Source of the DNA: Bin80 sp965261255
Lineage (GTDB): Bacteria > Bacteroidota > Rhodothermia > Rhodothermales > Bin80
Direction: 5' to 3'
Length of the DNA stretch: 64,000 bases
NCBI GenBank assembly: GCA_965261255.1
Contig: CBDHCQ010000004.1
Location: 2,418,001 to 2,482,000 of the forward strand
The notes below the pieces were generated by a model that saw only the letters and a program-made list of their open reading frames with translations, had not been told where the DNA came from and did no database searches. The position numbers were made by a program, and so were the translations under genes. Shown here one piece after another: positions 9,000 to 18,169 of this stretch. Within the stretch, counting starts at the first letter, position 1, and every line of letters begins with the position of its first letter.

Positions 9000-10616
9000 C
9001 TAGTAGATGGATTCTGGCCAACGTAACTGAACCCCCTGCGCCGCCAAAACGTCCTGAAATTCCCGCAGATGCCGAGCGCGCACGCCTCGTGGTTTTGTAT
9101 TTCTGGCGATACACCATGCGGCAAGTGCACCTGCGGCTTCACCAATATTCCACTCGACTGGATGCAAGCGATAACACCCACCAGTGATATGGGTTACTCC
9201 GATGTTTTTTGCTGCTGGCAACAGGTTTTCTGTCCGGATGGGGATCAGTGCACCGAGAGGAATCTCAAAGGGTAACGATGCAACATCAATGTAGTTGTCT
9301 CCTGCGGTGGACGGATGCAGATCTATACGATAGCTGCCAACCCCAATCGAATCTTCGAAATGCTCCGCGCGCTTGGCGCCTTTTCGAGCTTCCGCACCCA
9401 CATGGTCTTCGGTTACCGTGAACAATGAAGTAATACGCCTGGACTCCCGCAAGTAAGGAGCCTTTGCGAGTCCATCCTCAGTGCCCATGATATCTCCTCG
9501 CAATCTTAATCCTGGCCAACCCTGGCCGCCGTCCTCCCGCGGTACTTCAGTCTGAAGCCAGTAGAAGAGTGAGAAACTCAGTTCACGTGCTGCCTGCCGA
9601 TGCAAGGCGCTGTCGGGATCCGCAAACAGGTTCCCGTCCATATAGTCGTTTTGAGGCCAGTTAACAAGTGAAATTCCACCTGCATAAGCGCCCGATGGGA
9701 ATAACTCCGGATTTATCAGCCTGCGATAGGTCCATAGATTAAAGTTCTCGGTGACCGCTCCCGGTCGGGGATCAAACGAAGCCGTTCTTGGCTCGAGGGT
9801 TATGGGATGACTGTAAGTCAGGCTCAGCAATTTCCCGGGCCATGGCGGATCAATTGGTGGCACGTAGTCCCGCCAGTACATATAGGATTCAGGAGGCTCA
9901 ATTGTATGGTCTTCCCCTGGTTGATAATCCATTGCAAAGCACCATGTGGGGGCCTGCATATTTTGAGGTCCCGGACGAGGCGAAGCATGTAATTCTCCTG
10001 TATCTGGTTCGGCCCCCATGACATGTTCCGTCTGTGATAAATCCAGGAGTACCCCATCTTCTGTTGCATCAAGGAAATACCTTGCTCTGATTACGGTACC
10101 TGAGGACGATAATTGGACAGCTTGAATACGATCCCCACTCATCTCCACAGAGATTGGTCGTGCATTCAGCATTATTCTGAGTTGTCCTGTACTCACGTAA
10201 GGAGCGAACCAGTCGGTCAACACCGCAAGAGCTGCACGCGGTTCATGGCAAAGTCTGGACACTCCGCAGGTCCCCGGATTCAGCCGTTCCACCGTAGAAT
10301 CCAGCAGTGGATACAATCTTCGATAGTAATCACGCACACCTGCTCGAAACGCCCGATAACGGTCTGTTGCGCCCTGAGACTCAATCCACTGATGCTCATC
10401 CGGGGGGACTCCCTGCTGCGTAAACTGCCCGCCAATCCATTCTGTCTCTTCCGTAAGAACTACACGTTGATTCATTCGCAGTGCAGCTAACGCAGCCGCG
10501 CATCCTCCCGTACCGCCTCCAATGATTGCTATATCTGCCTCCCATTCATGGTCCGTATGGAGTACAGCTAGAAGCCCAGAACCGGAGAGTTGTAAAAATG
10601 AGCGCCTCGATAACAT
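9000..10616 (-). CDS. Tat-exported FAD-dependent oxidoreductase (PF12831-like)
   Basis: A 538-aa flavoprotein from the ATG at 10616; a GTG five codons earlier is also possible. The N-terminus MLSRRSFLQLSGSGLLAVL fits a twin-arginine signal, so the protein probably folds with FAD and is then exported. Next comes the FAD Rossmann motif ADIAIIGGGTGGCAAALAA and the IGGQFTQQGVPPDEH block of FAD-dependent oxidoreductases of the PF12831 type. The C-terminal GGCYRLHPVEWNIGEAAGAL closes the FAD domain. The substrate is unknown. It lies between the LRR gene (81 bp upstream) and the multiheme cytochrome gene (3 nt downstream), which suggests it hands electrons to, or takes them from, that cytochrome. 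Confidence 0.82.
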   Translation of the reverse strand: MLSRRSFLQLSGSGLLAVLHTDHEWEADIAIIGGGTGGCAAALAALRMNQRVVLTEETEWIGGQFTQQGVPPDEHQWIESQGATDRYRAFRAGVRDYYRRLYPLLDSTVERLNPGTCGVSRLCHEPRAALAVLTDWFAPYVSTGQLRIMLNARPISVEMSGDRIQAVQLSSSGTVIRARYFLDATEDGVLLDLSQTEHVMGAEPDTGELHASPRPGPQNMQAPTWCFAMDYQPGEDHTIEPPESYMYWRDYVPPIDPPWPGKLLSLTYSHPITLEPRTASFDPRPGAVTENFNLWTYRRLINPELFPSGAYAGGISLVNWPQNDYMDGNLFADPDSALHRQAARELSFSLFYWLQTEVPREDGGQGWPGLRLRGDIMGTEDGLAKAPYLRESRRITSLFTVTEDHVGAEARKGAKRAEHFEDSIGVGSYRIDLHPSTAGDNYIDVASLPFEIPLGALIPIRTENLLPAAKNIGVTHITGGCYRLHPVEWNIGEAAGALAAWCIARNTKPRGVRARHLREFQDVLAAQGVQLRWPESIY

Positions 10617-10697
10617 GGCCGGATGTAACACGAGCAGAAAATGGCTCCACGTTTATATACGCAGCGAGCCCAGAGTGGTCTTGCCCTACCACTTCAT

Positions 10698-12743
10698 TTA
10701 CTTGATGACGACCATATTGTGCCCCACTTGCACGGCCCCGGCACTGACTACATAGGTGTATACTCCCTGTGATAGGCTGGCAGCATCCAGCCGTACCACA
10801 TGCTCACCTGCACTGAACATTTCTTCCGTCAAAGTCAGAACTTCACGGCCGGAAAGATCATACACGACAACACGAACAGGACCCGGTTCAACCAGTGAAA
10901 ACGGTATCGTAGTGCTGGTTCCAAACGGGTTCGGAAAATTTTTGCCAACTACTACTTGTACCCTACCCTCTACCACCGGCGTCGAACGTGTCGGTATAGC
11001 ATCCGTCGTCTTTATCGTACTGACTAGTGTGAGATCGGGCAGTGCATCGTTAGTTACCTCACAGTAATATTTGGCTACAGATTCATTTGCATCAACCCGA
11101 ATTGAGGTCGAGTCCGCGCCGCTGATAACTTCTCCATCCCGGAACCACCTATAATCGTTTCCTTCCGCCACATCCGCCACACTGAATACAACCTCTGACT
11201 CGGTACGATGAACCTGCGTAGGTAATGAATCTTGTGGCGCATAAACAAAAACACTGTTATCGGCCAAACCAGCACTCGGGACTAGATCCAGGAAGTCCAG
11301 TTGGTTTTTAGAGACATTCACGGTATCTAGGAATGTCCACTCCGTCAGGTCCGTTATTTCGTCTATCCTGTTCCCGGCGAGATCAAGAATCTCGAGGTAA
11401 TACATTGCTCTGCGATGCGGCGTGAATGAGCCGGTCAACTTATTGTCGCTCAGCCGAACTTCAACCAGCCTCTGGTGACCGTACATGTTTTCTAGTGTAC
11501 CCGTAAAACCATTCCCCCTTATATCTATCTTGCGTAACCAGGCGAGTGAGCCAATAAATGACGAAAAATCGCCGGTGAGTTGATTCCCTCTCAGGTGCAA
11601 CTCATCTAATGATCTCGGCAACTGGGTAACCTCGCCCGTGAGTTGATTATTTGACAGGTTCAATAGGCGCAGATGTGAACTACTTCCCAAGTCCGGGGGC
11701 GGTGAACCCGTCAACTCATTCCCTTCCAGATCCAGCGTGGTAAGGAAGTACATACCGCCAAAGCCCTCCGGGATCTCACCCGTTAGGCGATTATTTGCCA
11801 GGTAGATTTTTGTCAAGCCCGGTCCTTGGGTTAATTCAGATGGAATCGCACCAGTGAGTTGGTTACCCTCCAGTGACAGGTTCTCCAGGGCAGGCATTGA
11901 GGCCAATTCGATTGGAATTGTCCCCGTCAGCTGATTAAAGCCCACAAACAGCGAAATCAGCGATGGGAATGTAGTGAGTTCCAGCGGGAGCTCGCCCGTA
12001 AAGTTGTTTCCATCCACAAACAGTTCGACAAGGTCTGTGATATTCGCCAGTTCGGCAGGTATCGTGCCCTCTAGTTGATTAAAATCCAGGTACAGCCACT
12101 TAAGTGTGGAAATATTGCCAAGCTCTGGAGGTATTTGACCGGTTAACTGGTTCAGGAAGAGCGACATTTTTTCCAGCGCCGGCATCTGCCCCAGCTCCGG
12201 TGGAATAGCGCCGGTAAGCCTGTTACCCCACAAGATTAACTCCCTCAATACCGTCAGATTGGCTAGCGACGCAGGGATAGAAAAGGTCAGATCATTGTAT
12301 GACAAATCCAGCTCTTCAAGTTCTTCAAGCGTACCCAGGGATGTGGGGATTAGACCGGACAGTCCATTATCGCTAAGGTCAATGGATATCACGCGGCCGG
12401 TACTGTTGAGCGTGATCCCATGCCACTGAGATACCGGCGCTTGCAGCCATCCGGTATTATCAAACCAGGAAGCACCCTTAGAAAAGTTGTACAGCGTGAC
12501 CAAGACCAGAGAATCGGCCTCGGAGGCAGTCACTTGTGCACTAGAGTGCTTCACTTTCTCTGCAACGGTGCGCTCTGCTATCCGCTGCTGCAGGAGCGCA
12601 GACCTACGCTGTTCCCGATCCTGAGACCAAGCCTGCTGGACAATTATTAGGATCAACAACAGCAGTACCGCTCCCCGCCTAGCAGCTGTGATACCGCAAA
12701 CGACCAACATACTGCACACACGTGAATTTGATAAGCCCGGCAT
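10698..12743 (-). CDS. Secreted leucine-rich-repeat protein with Ig-like and T9SS sorting domains
   Basis: The protein (681 aa from the ATG at 12743; a GTG at 12758 and an ATG at 12710 are alternatives) starts with a signal peptide rich in leucine (GAVLLLLILIIVQQAWSQ). About fifteen leucine-rich repeats follow, many of the plant-like form with NxLTGxIPxEL. An Ig-like segment (YRWFRDGEVISGADSTSI...YYCEV) comes next. The C-terminus NPFGTSTTIPF...VVVYDLSGREVLTL...GVYTYVV is a type IX secretion sorting domain (TIGR04183 type). It should be secreted and surface-attached, for adhesion or protein binding. It leads the set LRR-flavoprotein-cytochrome, but whether it works with them is unknown. Confidence 0.88.
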   Translation of the reverse strand: MPGLSNSRVCSMLVVCGITAARRGAVLLLLILIIVQQAWSQDREQRRSALLQQRIAERTVAEKVKHSSAQVTASEADSLVLVTLYNFSKGASWFDNTGWLQAPVSQWHGITLNSTGRVISIDLSDNGLSGLIPTSLGTLEELEELDLSYNDLTFSIPASLANLTVLRELILWGNRLTGAIPPELGQMPALEKMSLFLNQLTGQIPPELGNISTLKWLYLDFNQLEGTIPAELANITDLVELFVDGNNFTGELPLELTTFPSLISLFVGFNQLTGTIPIELASMPALENLSLEGNQLTGAIPSELTQGPGLTKIYLANNRLTGEIPEGFGGMYFLTTLDLEGNELTGSPPPDLGSSSHLRLLNLSNNQLTGEVTQLPRSLDELHLRGNQLTGDFSSFIGSLAWLRKIDIRGNGFTGTLENMYGHQRLVEVRLSDNKLTGSFTPHRRAMYYLEILDLAGNRIDEITDLTEWTFLDTVNVSKNQLDFLDLVPSAGLADNSVFVYAPQDSLPTQVHRTESEVVFSVADVAEGNDYRWFRDGEVISGADSTSIRVDANESVAKYYCEVTNDALPDLTLVSTIKTTDAIPTRSTPVVEGRVQVVVGKNFPNPFGTSTTIPFSLVEPGPVRVVVYDLSGREVLTLTEEMFSAGEHVVRLDAASLSQGVYTYVVSAGAVQVGHNMVVIK

Positions 12744-13064
12744 GATTATCCTCGCCACTCGGTAGTATCCGTCCGAAAATTCCGTGGCGGCTTCGGTGCA
12801 TATGTGTTCGGAAACTGTGTCAATTTAGCTGGCACGAAGTGTTTGACAATGCACATGTAACGAAGATAATGTCGAATTGATAAGGAGCTCTGGGGAACGA
12901 ATTCTTGAGCTGTATGGAGTGACTGCGAGATAATTGGGTTGATTGACCACATGCATTTATGGTTACCCGAGTGATGTTTCATTTGAGCTGAGGGCCTGCT
13001 AGATACACTTGGGCGCTCTGTAGACACTCTCAAAATACACCCTTTCAGCTTGATTAACAGGAAT
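12744..13064. other. Intergenic region between menE and the LRR gene
   Basis: About 320 bp on the leader side of the LRR gene and downstream of menE. The one long frame across it (12746-13189, minus) runs out of frame into menE and has no recognisable features, so I treat it as noncoding. It may contain the promoter of the LRR-flavoprotein-cytochrome set, but I could not pick a convincing element. Confidence 0.5.
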
Positions 13065-14324
13065 TCAGGTGCTGTCCTGAAGCCGGACTGCCAGTTCAGT
13101 GAGTAATTTTCGGTCGGGTTTGAGCGAGTGTGATCGGATGCTGTCCGGCCAGGGATAGCATCTGGGAATCTTGAATCGGGGGAGCTCACGATTGAGAATT
13201 TTCTCTAAATCTTCAAATTTTGCGTTTCCCTGAATGAATGCTGCCGGACGCTGTCCGAACTCTGGATCAGGTATTGGTACCACGACGGCCTTTTGTACGC
13301 CTTGAACTCCGTAGAGCACGTGTTCGATTTCTTCTGGACTTATATTTTCACCGCCTGAAATAAACATGTTGTCCTTACGTCCCTGAACATAGAGTTCCCC
13401 GTTTTCGTCGAGCCGTCCCAGATCCCCTGTATGCAGCCATCCATTTTCATCTGTAATATTCGCGATCGTGTCCACATTCAGGTATCCCAGACAATTGGCG
13501 GGGCTGCGGACGAGTATTTCGCCATCTTCCGCAATCTTGAGTTCGTTTCCCTGCAGTACATGTCCAGAGGAACCAGGAGATGGATTTTTGTTACTTAGTG
13601 TGACCATCGAGGTCGTTTCCGTCATCCCATATGTTGTGCGGATCGGCCATCCTTTGTCTATTGCCATTTTCAAGACACCTTGCGGCACAGGCCCCCCTCC
13701 TACGATGACCGCACGCAGGTGGCTCGGAGGTGTCTGGGCTTGCTCCAGGACTCTTATTAGCTGCGTCGGGACCATGGAGACATGCGTGATCTGATAGCTG
13801 GACAGTGCCTCTATGAGAGACATCCCGGGATCGGGGACAACAATCTTTGCACGGGCTATGGAACAGCGAAAGACTATACTAATCCCTGAGACATGCCAGA
13901 GTGGAAGGCTCAAAAGCCACCGGTCGCTACTCCCAAGACCCAATGCAGCACACGCACTTTGTGCGCTGGTTACGTGATTCTCCCGACTGTGTGCCACAGC
14001 TTTGGGAGTGGCTGACGAACCTGATGTATAAACTACCGTGGCTACGCCCTCAGAGGAACCAGCGTTGCCTGTGTAAGGCTTCTCAGCGTAGCACACAGAA
14101 AGATTCAGGCACTCAGCCTCCAGATCTGTACGCGTGGTCAACACATACTTGATCCCCAGTCGTCCGAGTGCCTGATCCACCGCAGCCTTGGGCCAGTGCA
14201 CACTCAGCATACATGCCGACACTCCGGCATGCACACAACCCAGCAGCACCTCTACTGCCTGCCAACCGGGTTCCAAGCAAATGCCCACCCTTGATATATG
14301 GTTGCGGACCATGTAGCCAGCCAC
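13065..14324 (-). CDS. menE: o-Succinylbenzoate-CoA ligase (start uncertain)
   Basis: Adenylate-forming enzyme that activates o-succinylbenzoate with CoA in menaquinone synthesis. Motifs seen: the P-loop VVYTSGSSATPKAVAHS, TYGMTETTSMV, and GWLHTGDLGRLDENGELY...GRKDNMFISGGENISPEEIE; the C-terminal catalytic lysine is kept in SLKPDRKLL. With the GTG at 14324 the product is 419 aa, about 30-50 residues shorter at the N-terminus than usual. The frame remains open upstream to 14459 and encodes plausible family sequence (SFSVENQLWEASAKVAGYM), but contains no ATG, GTG or TTG before the stop. So the true start may be a rare codon such as ATT (14451-14453) or CTG (14343-14345). Divergent from menC. 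Confidence 0.88.
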   Translation of the reverse strand: MAGYMVRNHISRVGICLEPGWQAVEVLLGCVHAGVSACMLSVHWPKAAVDQALGRLGIKYVLTTRTDLEAECLNLSVCYAEKPYTGNAGSSEGVATVVYTSGSSATPKAVAHSRENHVTSAQSACAALGLGSSDRWLLSLPLWHVSGISIVFRCSIARAKIVVPDPGMSLIEALSSYQITHVSMVPTQLIRVLEQAQTPPSHLRAVIVGGGPVPQGVLKMAIDKGWPIRTTYGMTETTSMVTLSNKNPSPGSSGHVLQGNELKIAEDGEILVRSPANCLGYLNVDTIANITDENGWLHTGDLGRLDENGELYVQGRKDNMFISGGENISPEEIEHVLYGVQGVQKAVVVPIPDPEFGQRPAAFIQGNAKFEDLEKILNRELPRFKIPRCYPWPDSIRSHSLKPDRKLLTELAVRLQDST

Positions 14325-14746
14325 CTTGGCCGAGGCTTCCCACAGCTGGTTTTCAACAGAAAACGACGGCGCAGGGACACATAGTTCAGCCTTCGCCGTG
14401 GCCTGCTTTGGATCTGCACTACATTCAGTCTGATTTTTTGAATTTTGTGAAATGGTAAATCAGCTACTTTTCGGTAAGACCTAAACCGGGCAAGCCGGAG
14501 AAAGATGGTTCAGCGAGTTTGCCAACAGTTGTACCTCGCCTACATGATGCGGCTATTCTACATGAGGAAAGCAGATTATGTCCCTCAATAACCAGTATGC
14601 ATTTCTGCGAAGTTTATTTCTGGATCACAGGAGTCCGTAATCCGAGGCCATTGCCGTGTAATTACTCCGTCCAGATGACTTGGTACCAACCGTGGTAAGC
14701 TTTAGTTTGAATGTGGGTTAAGCCATAAGACATCAAGACCTGAAAT
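14325..14746. other. menE-menC divergent region
   Basis: Positions 14325-14459 are probably still coding for the N-terminus of MenE on the minus strand. The remainder holds no convincing gene. A 10-bp palindrome ttggtaccaa lies at 14680-14689, and a near-consensus -7 element lies at 14701-14709. Confidence 0.5.
14680..14709 (+). promoter_or_regulatory. Possible menC promoter with palindrome
   Basis: TTG at 14680 and TTTAGTTTG at 14701-14709 are spaced by about 18 nt, close to the Bacteroidota -33/-7 pattern although the -7 box lacks one spacer base. The -33 position overlaps the palindrome ttggtaccaa, where a repressor could act. The menC ATG is 37 nt downstream. Weak prediction from pattern alone. 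Confidence 0.25.
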
Positions 14747-15787
14747 ATGGGAGTTATTGATTCAGTCAGTATCTATAGATACCGCCTACGACTGACCTCT
14801 CCCATTGCCCGGGGTAGGCAGGCTCGTACACATCGAGAGGGTCTTCTGGTGTGCCTGAGTCATGGCGATAGTTTAGGCTGGGGGGATATTGCACCATTAC
14901 CTGGGTTCAGCACAGAGTCATTAACCGAGGCACAAGCGCGGGCCGAGGCATTTGCCGGGGAAATCCTGGAGTCGCCACTACGGACTTTGGATCTGAGCGC
15001 AATCAAGATCCCCCCCTCGGTCCGATTTGGATTTGAACTTGCCCTCTACAATCTAGACACAGCAACGGGAAACCAGTCTCCACAAGAAGCACCAGCCGTA
15101 GCGTGCTGTGGCTTGATCGGACATCATAAACATCAACAAATCCGTCTTGCAAACAGTCTTGTCAGCTCAGGTTATCGGGCTGTGAAGCTCAAAGTTGGTC
15201 GACAATCCCTAGAGGAGGATTTGAATACAGTGCATGCGATTTGCGAAAAATACCCTGAACTTGAAGTGCGTATTGATGCGAACCGTTCCTGGTCAAAAAA
15301 AACGGCAGAAACATTCGTTCGAGCCGCACAAAATTTGAGACTGGACTACCTTGAGGAACCCTTGAAGGACAAGACCGAACTCCCGGAGTTGGCTCGAAAC
15401 TCCAATATTCCAATAGCGCTGGATGAAACCCTTCGAGAACAGGATGCCGAAAAATACCTCAAGGTTGCCGATGTTCGTGTGCTAAAACCGACATTGGCCG
15501 GGGGGATCTACACAACCCTCGCGCATATTGAACAAGCCATACAAGAGAATGCACGATGCATCATCAGTTCCACCTATGAATCTGGTGTGGGAATGCTAGG
15601 CTTAATTGAATTGGCCAGATACCTCCCGGAGGAAATACATGGTCTGGATACGCACAAAGCCTTTGAACGCGATGTGTTTAGGGTCCCTCTCCAATTGAGC
15701 GGTCCCAAGCTGCAACCAGAAGGATCTATAGAGAGCCACGATCTAGATAAATCAATACTGCGTCGTGTCTGGCATGCGAACGCATAA
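14747..15787 (+). CDS. menC: o-Succinylbenzoate synthase (enolase superfamily)
   Basis: Dehydrates SHCHC to o-succinylbenzoate, the substrate of MenE encoded divergently next door. The protein (346 aa) has the enolase-superfamily barrel with the KLKVG lysine motif (residues ~146), metal ligands in VRIDANRSW, YLEEP and ALDETL, and the second catalytic lysine in VLKPTLAGG. This pattern fits MenC; the related dipeptide epimerases differ in context, and the neighbouring men genes decide the name. It is the only men gene on the plus strand and converges on the methyltransferase gene 61 bp away. Confidence 0.92.
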   Translation: MGVIDSVSIYRYRLRLTSPIARGRQARTHREGLLVCLSHGDSLGWGDIAPLPGFSTESLTEAQARAEAFAGEILESPLRTLDLSAIKIPPSVRFGFELALYNLDTATGNQSPQEAPAVACCGLIGHHKHQQIRLANSLVSSGYRAVKLKVGRQSLEEDLNTVHAICEKYPELEVRIDANRSWSKKTAETFVRAAQNLRLDYLEEPLKDKTELPELARNSNIPIALDETLREQDAEKYLKVADVRVLKPTLAGGIYTTLAHIEQAIQENARCIISSTYESGVGMLGLIELARYLPEEIHGLDTHKAFERDVFRVPLQLSGPKLQPEGSIESHDLDKSILRRVWHANA

Positions 15788-15848
15788 CACAACCTCCGCG
15801 CAGCTTAAACTGCGACCGCGTAGGAATATGCCGGCATGGATCCTTCTA

Positions 15849-16364
15849 TTAACGAACCGCCTCAACGGCGTAGTAGCGGGGTGTAAAGCGACGCAGTAGC
15901 GGGCGAATACCATTAAGTGCACCATAGCTGACCCATTTCTCAGTGCGCACTATCCGCCACCCAGAATGCTCCAGTAGCCAGTCAAACTGCCAATCCTCAA
16001 ACTCATGAAAATGTCGATCCCACGGATCGTCTGGATTGCGGTATGCTGGAGCAAACCACAAACGCAGTGGAACCGTCACAACGAGGCGTGGAGCTTGAAT
16101 AGCACGCAGTACATTGCATGGCGTCACCAGGTGCTCCAAGATCTCAAAAGCAGTTACAATATCCACGTCGGCTCCAATTGCGCCCGTGGTCTCCTCCAGG
16201 TCGCCCTCTGTATTGCTAACCTCGTACCCCGCACCCGCCATCCTCTGCCCAAGTTCATTTGGAGTACCAAGGTCAAGAATACGCGCTGGCGGTGGGGAAA
16301 CACCGTGAAGAAACCGTAATGTATTGCTGAATCTTCTCTCAAGCGTCCTGGAGCCCTGCGACAT
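15849..16364 (-). CDS. Small SAM-dependent methyltransferase, last gene of the men row
   Basis: A 171-aa class I methyltransferase of the Methyltransf_23/11 type. Motif I is ARILDLGTP, the acidic post-I region follows, and FEILEHL is the usual helix after motif II. The ATG at 16364 is preferred over a TTG two codons upstream. It lies 26 bp after menA on the same strand and could be part of the men operon. It does not look like the standard MenG/UbiE (about 240 aa), so methylation of demethylmenaquinone is only a possibility suggested by position. The substrate is unknown. Confidence 0.75.
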   Translation of the reverse strand: MSQGSRTLERRFSNTLRFLHGVSPPPARILDLGTPNELGQRMAGAGYEVSNTEGDLEETTGAIGADVDIVTAFEILEHLVTPCNVLRAIQAPRLVVTVPLRLWFAPAYRNPDDPWDRHFHEFEDWQFDWLLEHSGWRIVRTEKWVSYGALNGIRPLLRRFTPRYYAVEAVR

Positions 16365-16390
16365 AGTCAATAGAATTGGGAGTTACTTCG

Positions 16391-17275
16391 TCATACAACC
16401 CATCCCAGCGCAAAAATCACGCTGTATGCGAGGAGTAATAACGCCGTTTGTCCAAGAAGCGGGTTCATGCGAGCAGCATCCTCTATTGTGACCAGACCAT
16501 GCAGTATGCCCAAGGCCGGAATCAAAATTAGAACTGCGAGCGCAGACCATCCATGCTCACCGGTGAAACGAACAAACTCCAAGGGTATGAGCGCCGCAAT
16601 AACCACACAGGCAACCCACATGCCAATACCGAACTTGCGACCGAACCGTACCACCGTCGTCATCTTGCCCGCACTCCGATCCTCCTCTATATCCCGGATG
16701 TTGTTAACCAGCAAGACCGCAGTTGCCAGCAAACCGGGCGCAGCACCTGCTATAATCACCTGCGGTGTAATTTCAAGCGCCTGAACATAGTACGTCCCAC
16801 CTACAGCTACAGGCCCAAAAAACACCAAAACAAACAGATCACCCAGGCCCTTGTACCCAAACGGCCATGGTCCGGCTGTGTAGAGTATCCCCGCAGCGAT
16901 CGAAACCAACCCTATGAGGAGTATTACCCATCCTGCACGGTAAACCAGGTACATTCCAAGGATGGTAGCAAGCGCAAAGACCACAAAAGTAGCAATCCTA
17001 ATGTGCCCAGGAGCAATCAGTCCTGCTTGCGTGACTCTCGTAGGTCCCTTGCGATCAGCCGTGTCAGCTCCCCGCGCAAAATCAGCATAATCATTACAGA
17101 GATTTGTCCCAATCGTGATCAGTAATGCACAGGCCATTGCAACCAGCATTGCGCTGAGGCTAAACCCATCGTTCGCCCACGCCATCGCTGATCCCACGAG
17201 GACTGGGGCGATTGCAACGGGTAACGTCTTGGGCCGGGTAGCTAAAAGCCAAGCACCAATTGAGTTCGTGCTCAT
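16391..17275 (-). CDS. menA: 1,4-Dihydroxy-2-naphthoate polyprenyltransferase
   Basis: Integral membrane UbiA-family prenyltransferase that attaches the isoprenoid tail to DHNA, giving demethylmenaquinone. At 294 aa it has about eight or nine hydrophobic segments. The first aspartate motif is NLCNDYADFARGADTADRKG followed by PTRV, typical of MenA; the second is NNIRDIEEDRSAGKMT. It overlaps the upstream menB stop by 4 bp (ATGA at 17272-17275), a sign of translational coupling. Confidence 0.95.
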   Translation of the reverse strand: MSTNSIGAWLLATRPKTLPVAIAPVLVGSAMAWANDGFSLSAMLVAMACALLITIGTNLCNDYADFARGADTADRKGPTRVTQAGLIAPGHIRIATFVVFALATILGMYLVYRAGWVILLIGLVSIAAGILYTAGPWPFGYKGLGDLFVLVFFGPVAVGGTYYVQALEITPQVIIAGAAPGLLATAVLLVNNIRDIEEDRSAGKMTTVVRFGRKFGIGMWVACVVIAALIPLEFVRFTGEHGWSALAVLILIPALGILHGLVTIEDAARMNPLLGQTALLLLAYSVIFALGWVV

Positions 17276-18156
17276 GGCTTGTAGCCTTCTCTGTCGAAGT
17301 CTGGGGGACGTTTGGCCAAGTATGCATTCCTACCCTCCTGCCCCTCTTCAGTCATGTAGAACAGCATCGTTGCATGCCCGGCCAACTCCTGCAAACCCGC
17401 CTGGCCATCGCAGTCTGCATTGAATCCGGCCTTAAGCATCCGTATTGCAATATTTGAATTCTGAAGAATTTCTCTGCACCACTGCACCGTAGTGCGTTCC
17501 AGATCGTCCAGTTCAACAACAGTGTTTACGAGTCCCATCTGCAAAGCTTCGGAGGCATCGTAAGGTCTGCACAAGAACCAGATTTCGCGTGCTTTTTTCT
17601 GACCCACATGACGGGCGAGATAACTCGCCCCGTAGCCTCCGTCGAAAGAGCCGACCTTTGGGCCAGTCTGCATGAATTTAGCATTATTGGCAGCAATCGT
17701 GAGATCGCAGATCACATGCAGTACATGCCCACCGCCGACGGCCCAGCCCGCAACCATCGCTATTACCGGCTTGGGGCAGGTTCTGATCTGCCTTTGCAGA
17801 TCAAGGACATTCAGGCGCTGGGTACCCGTGTCTTTCTCGGTATAACCATGATCCCCGCGAATGCGCTGATCTCCTCCAGAACAAAAAGCATCCGGCCCAG
17901 CCCCGGTCAGCACAATTACCCCAATAGACGCATCATCACGCGCCTTGGCGAATGCATCCTGCATCTCAGTTACCGTTAGTGGACGGAAGGCGTTGCGGAC
18001 TTGTGGGCGGTTGATCGTCACCTTGGCGATGCCTGCAGTATCAGTACCAGGAACACCCGTCTGGTACAGGATGTCTGTGTATTTGCCTGTATCCTGCCAC
18101 ACAATCGGCCCTTTAACCGTAGGCCGATGAGTAAAGTGATGCTTCTTTTTAGACAT
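17272..18156 (-). CDS. menB: 1,4-Dihydroxy-2-naphthoyl-CoA synthase
   Basis: Crotonase-family enzyme that closes the second ring: o-succinylbenzoyl-CoA to DHNA-CoA. At 294 aa it carries the MenB blocks VRNAFRPLTV, DAFCSGGDQRIRGDHGY, AGWAVGGGHVLHVICDLTIA and GPKVGSFDGGYG. These include the crotonase oxyanion-hole glycines. It sits between menD (13 bp upstream) and menA (4-bp overlap). No MenI-type DHNA-CoA thioesterase is encoded next to it. Confidence 0.96.
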   Translation of the reverse strand: MSKKKHHFTHRPTVKGPIVWQDTGKYTDILYQTGVPGTDTAGIAKVTINRPQVRNAFRPLTVTEMQDAFAKARDDASIGVIVLTGAGPDAFCSGGDQRIRGDHGYTEKDTGTQRLNVLDLQRQIRTCPKPVIAMVAGWAVGGGHVLHVICDLTIAANNAKFMQTGPKVGSFDGGYGASYLARHVGQKKAREIWFLCRPYDASEALQMGLVNTVVELDDLERTTVQWCREILQNSNIAIRMLKAGFNADCDGQAGLQELAGHATMLFYMTEEGQEGRNAYLAKRPPDFDREGYKP

Positions 18157-18169
18157 AGTATTGATTCAA

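Noticed and set aside
16553..17125. 190-codon plus-strand frame opposite menA
   Set aside because: Antisense shadow of menA; composition is not protein-like.
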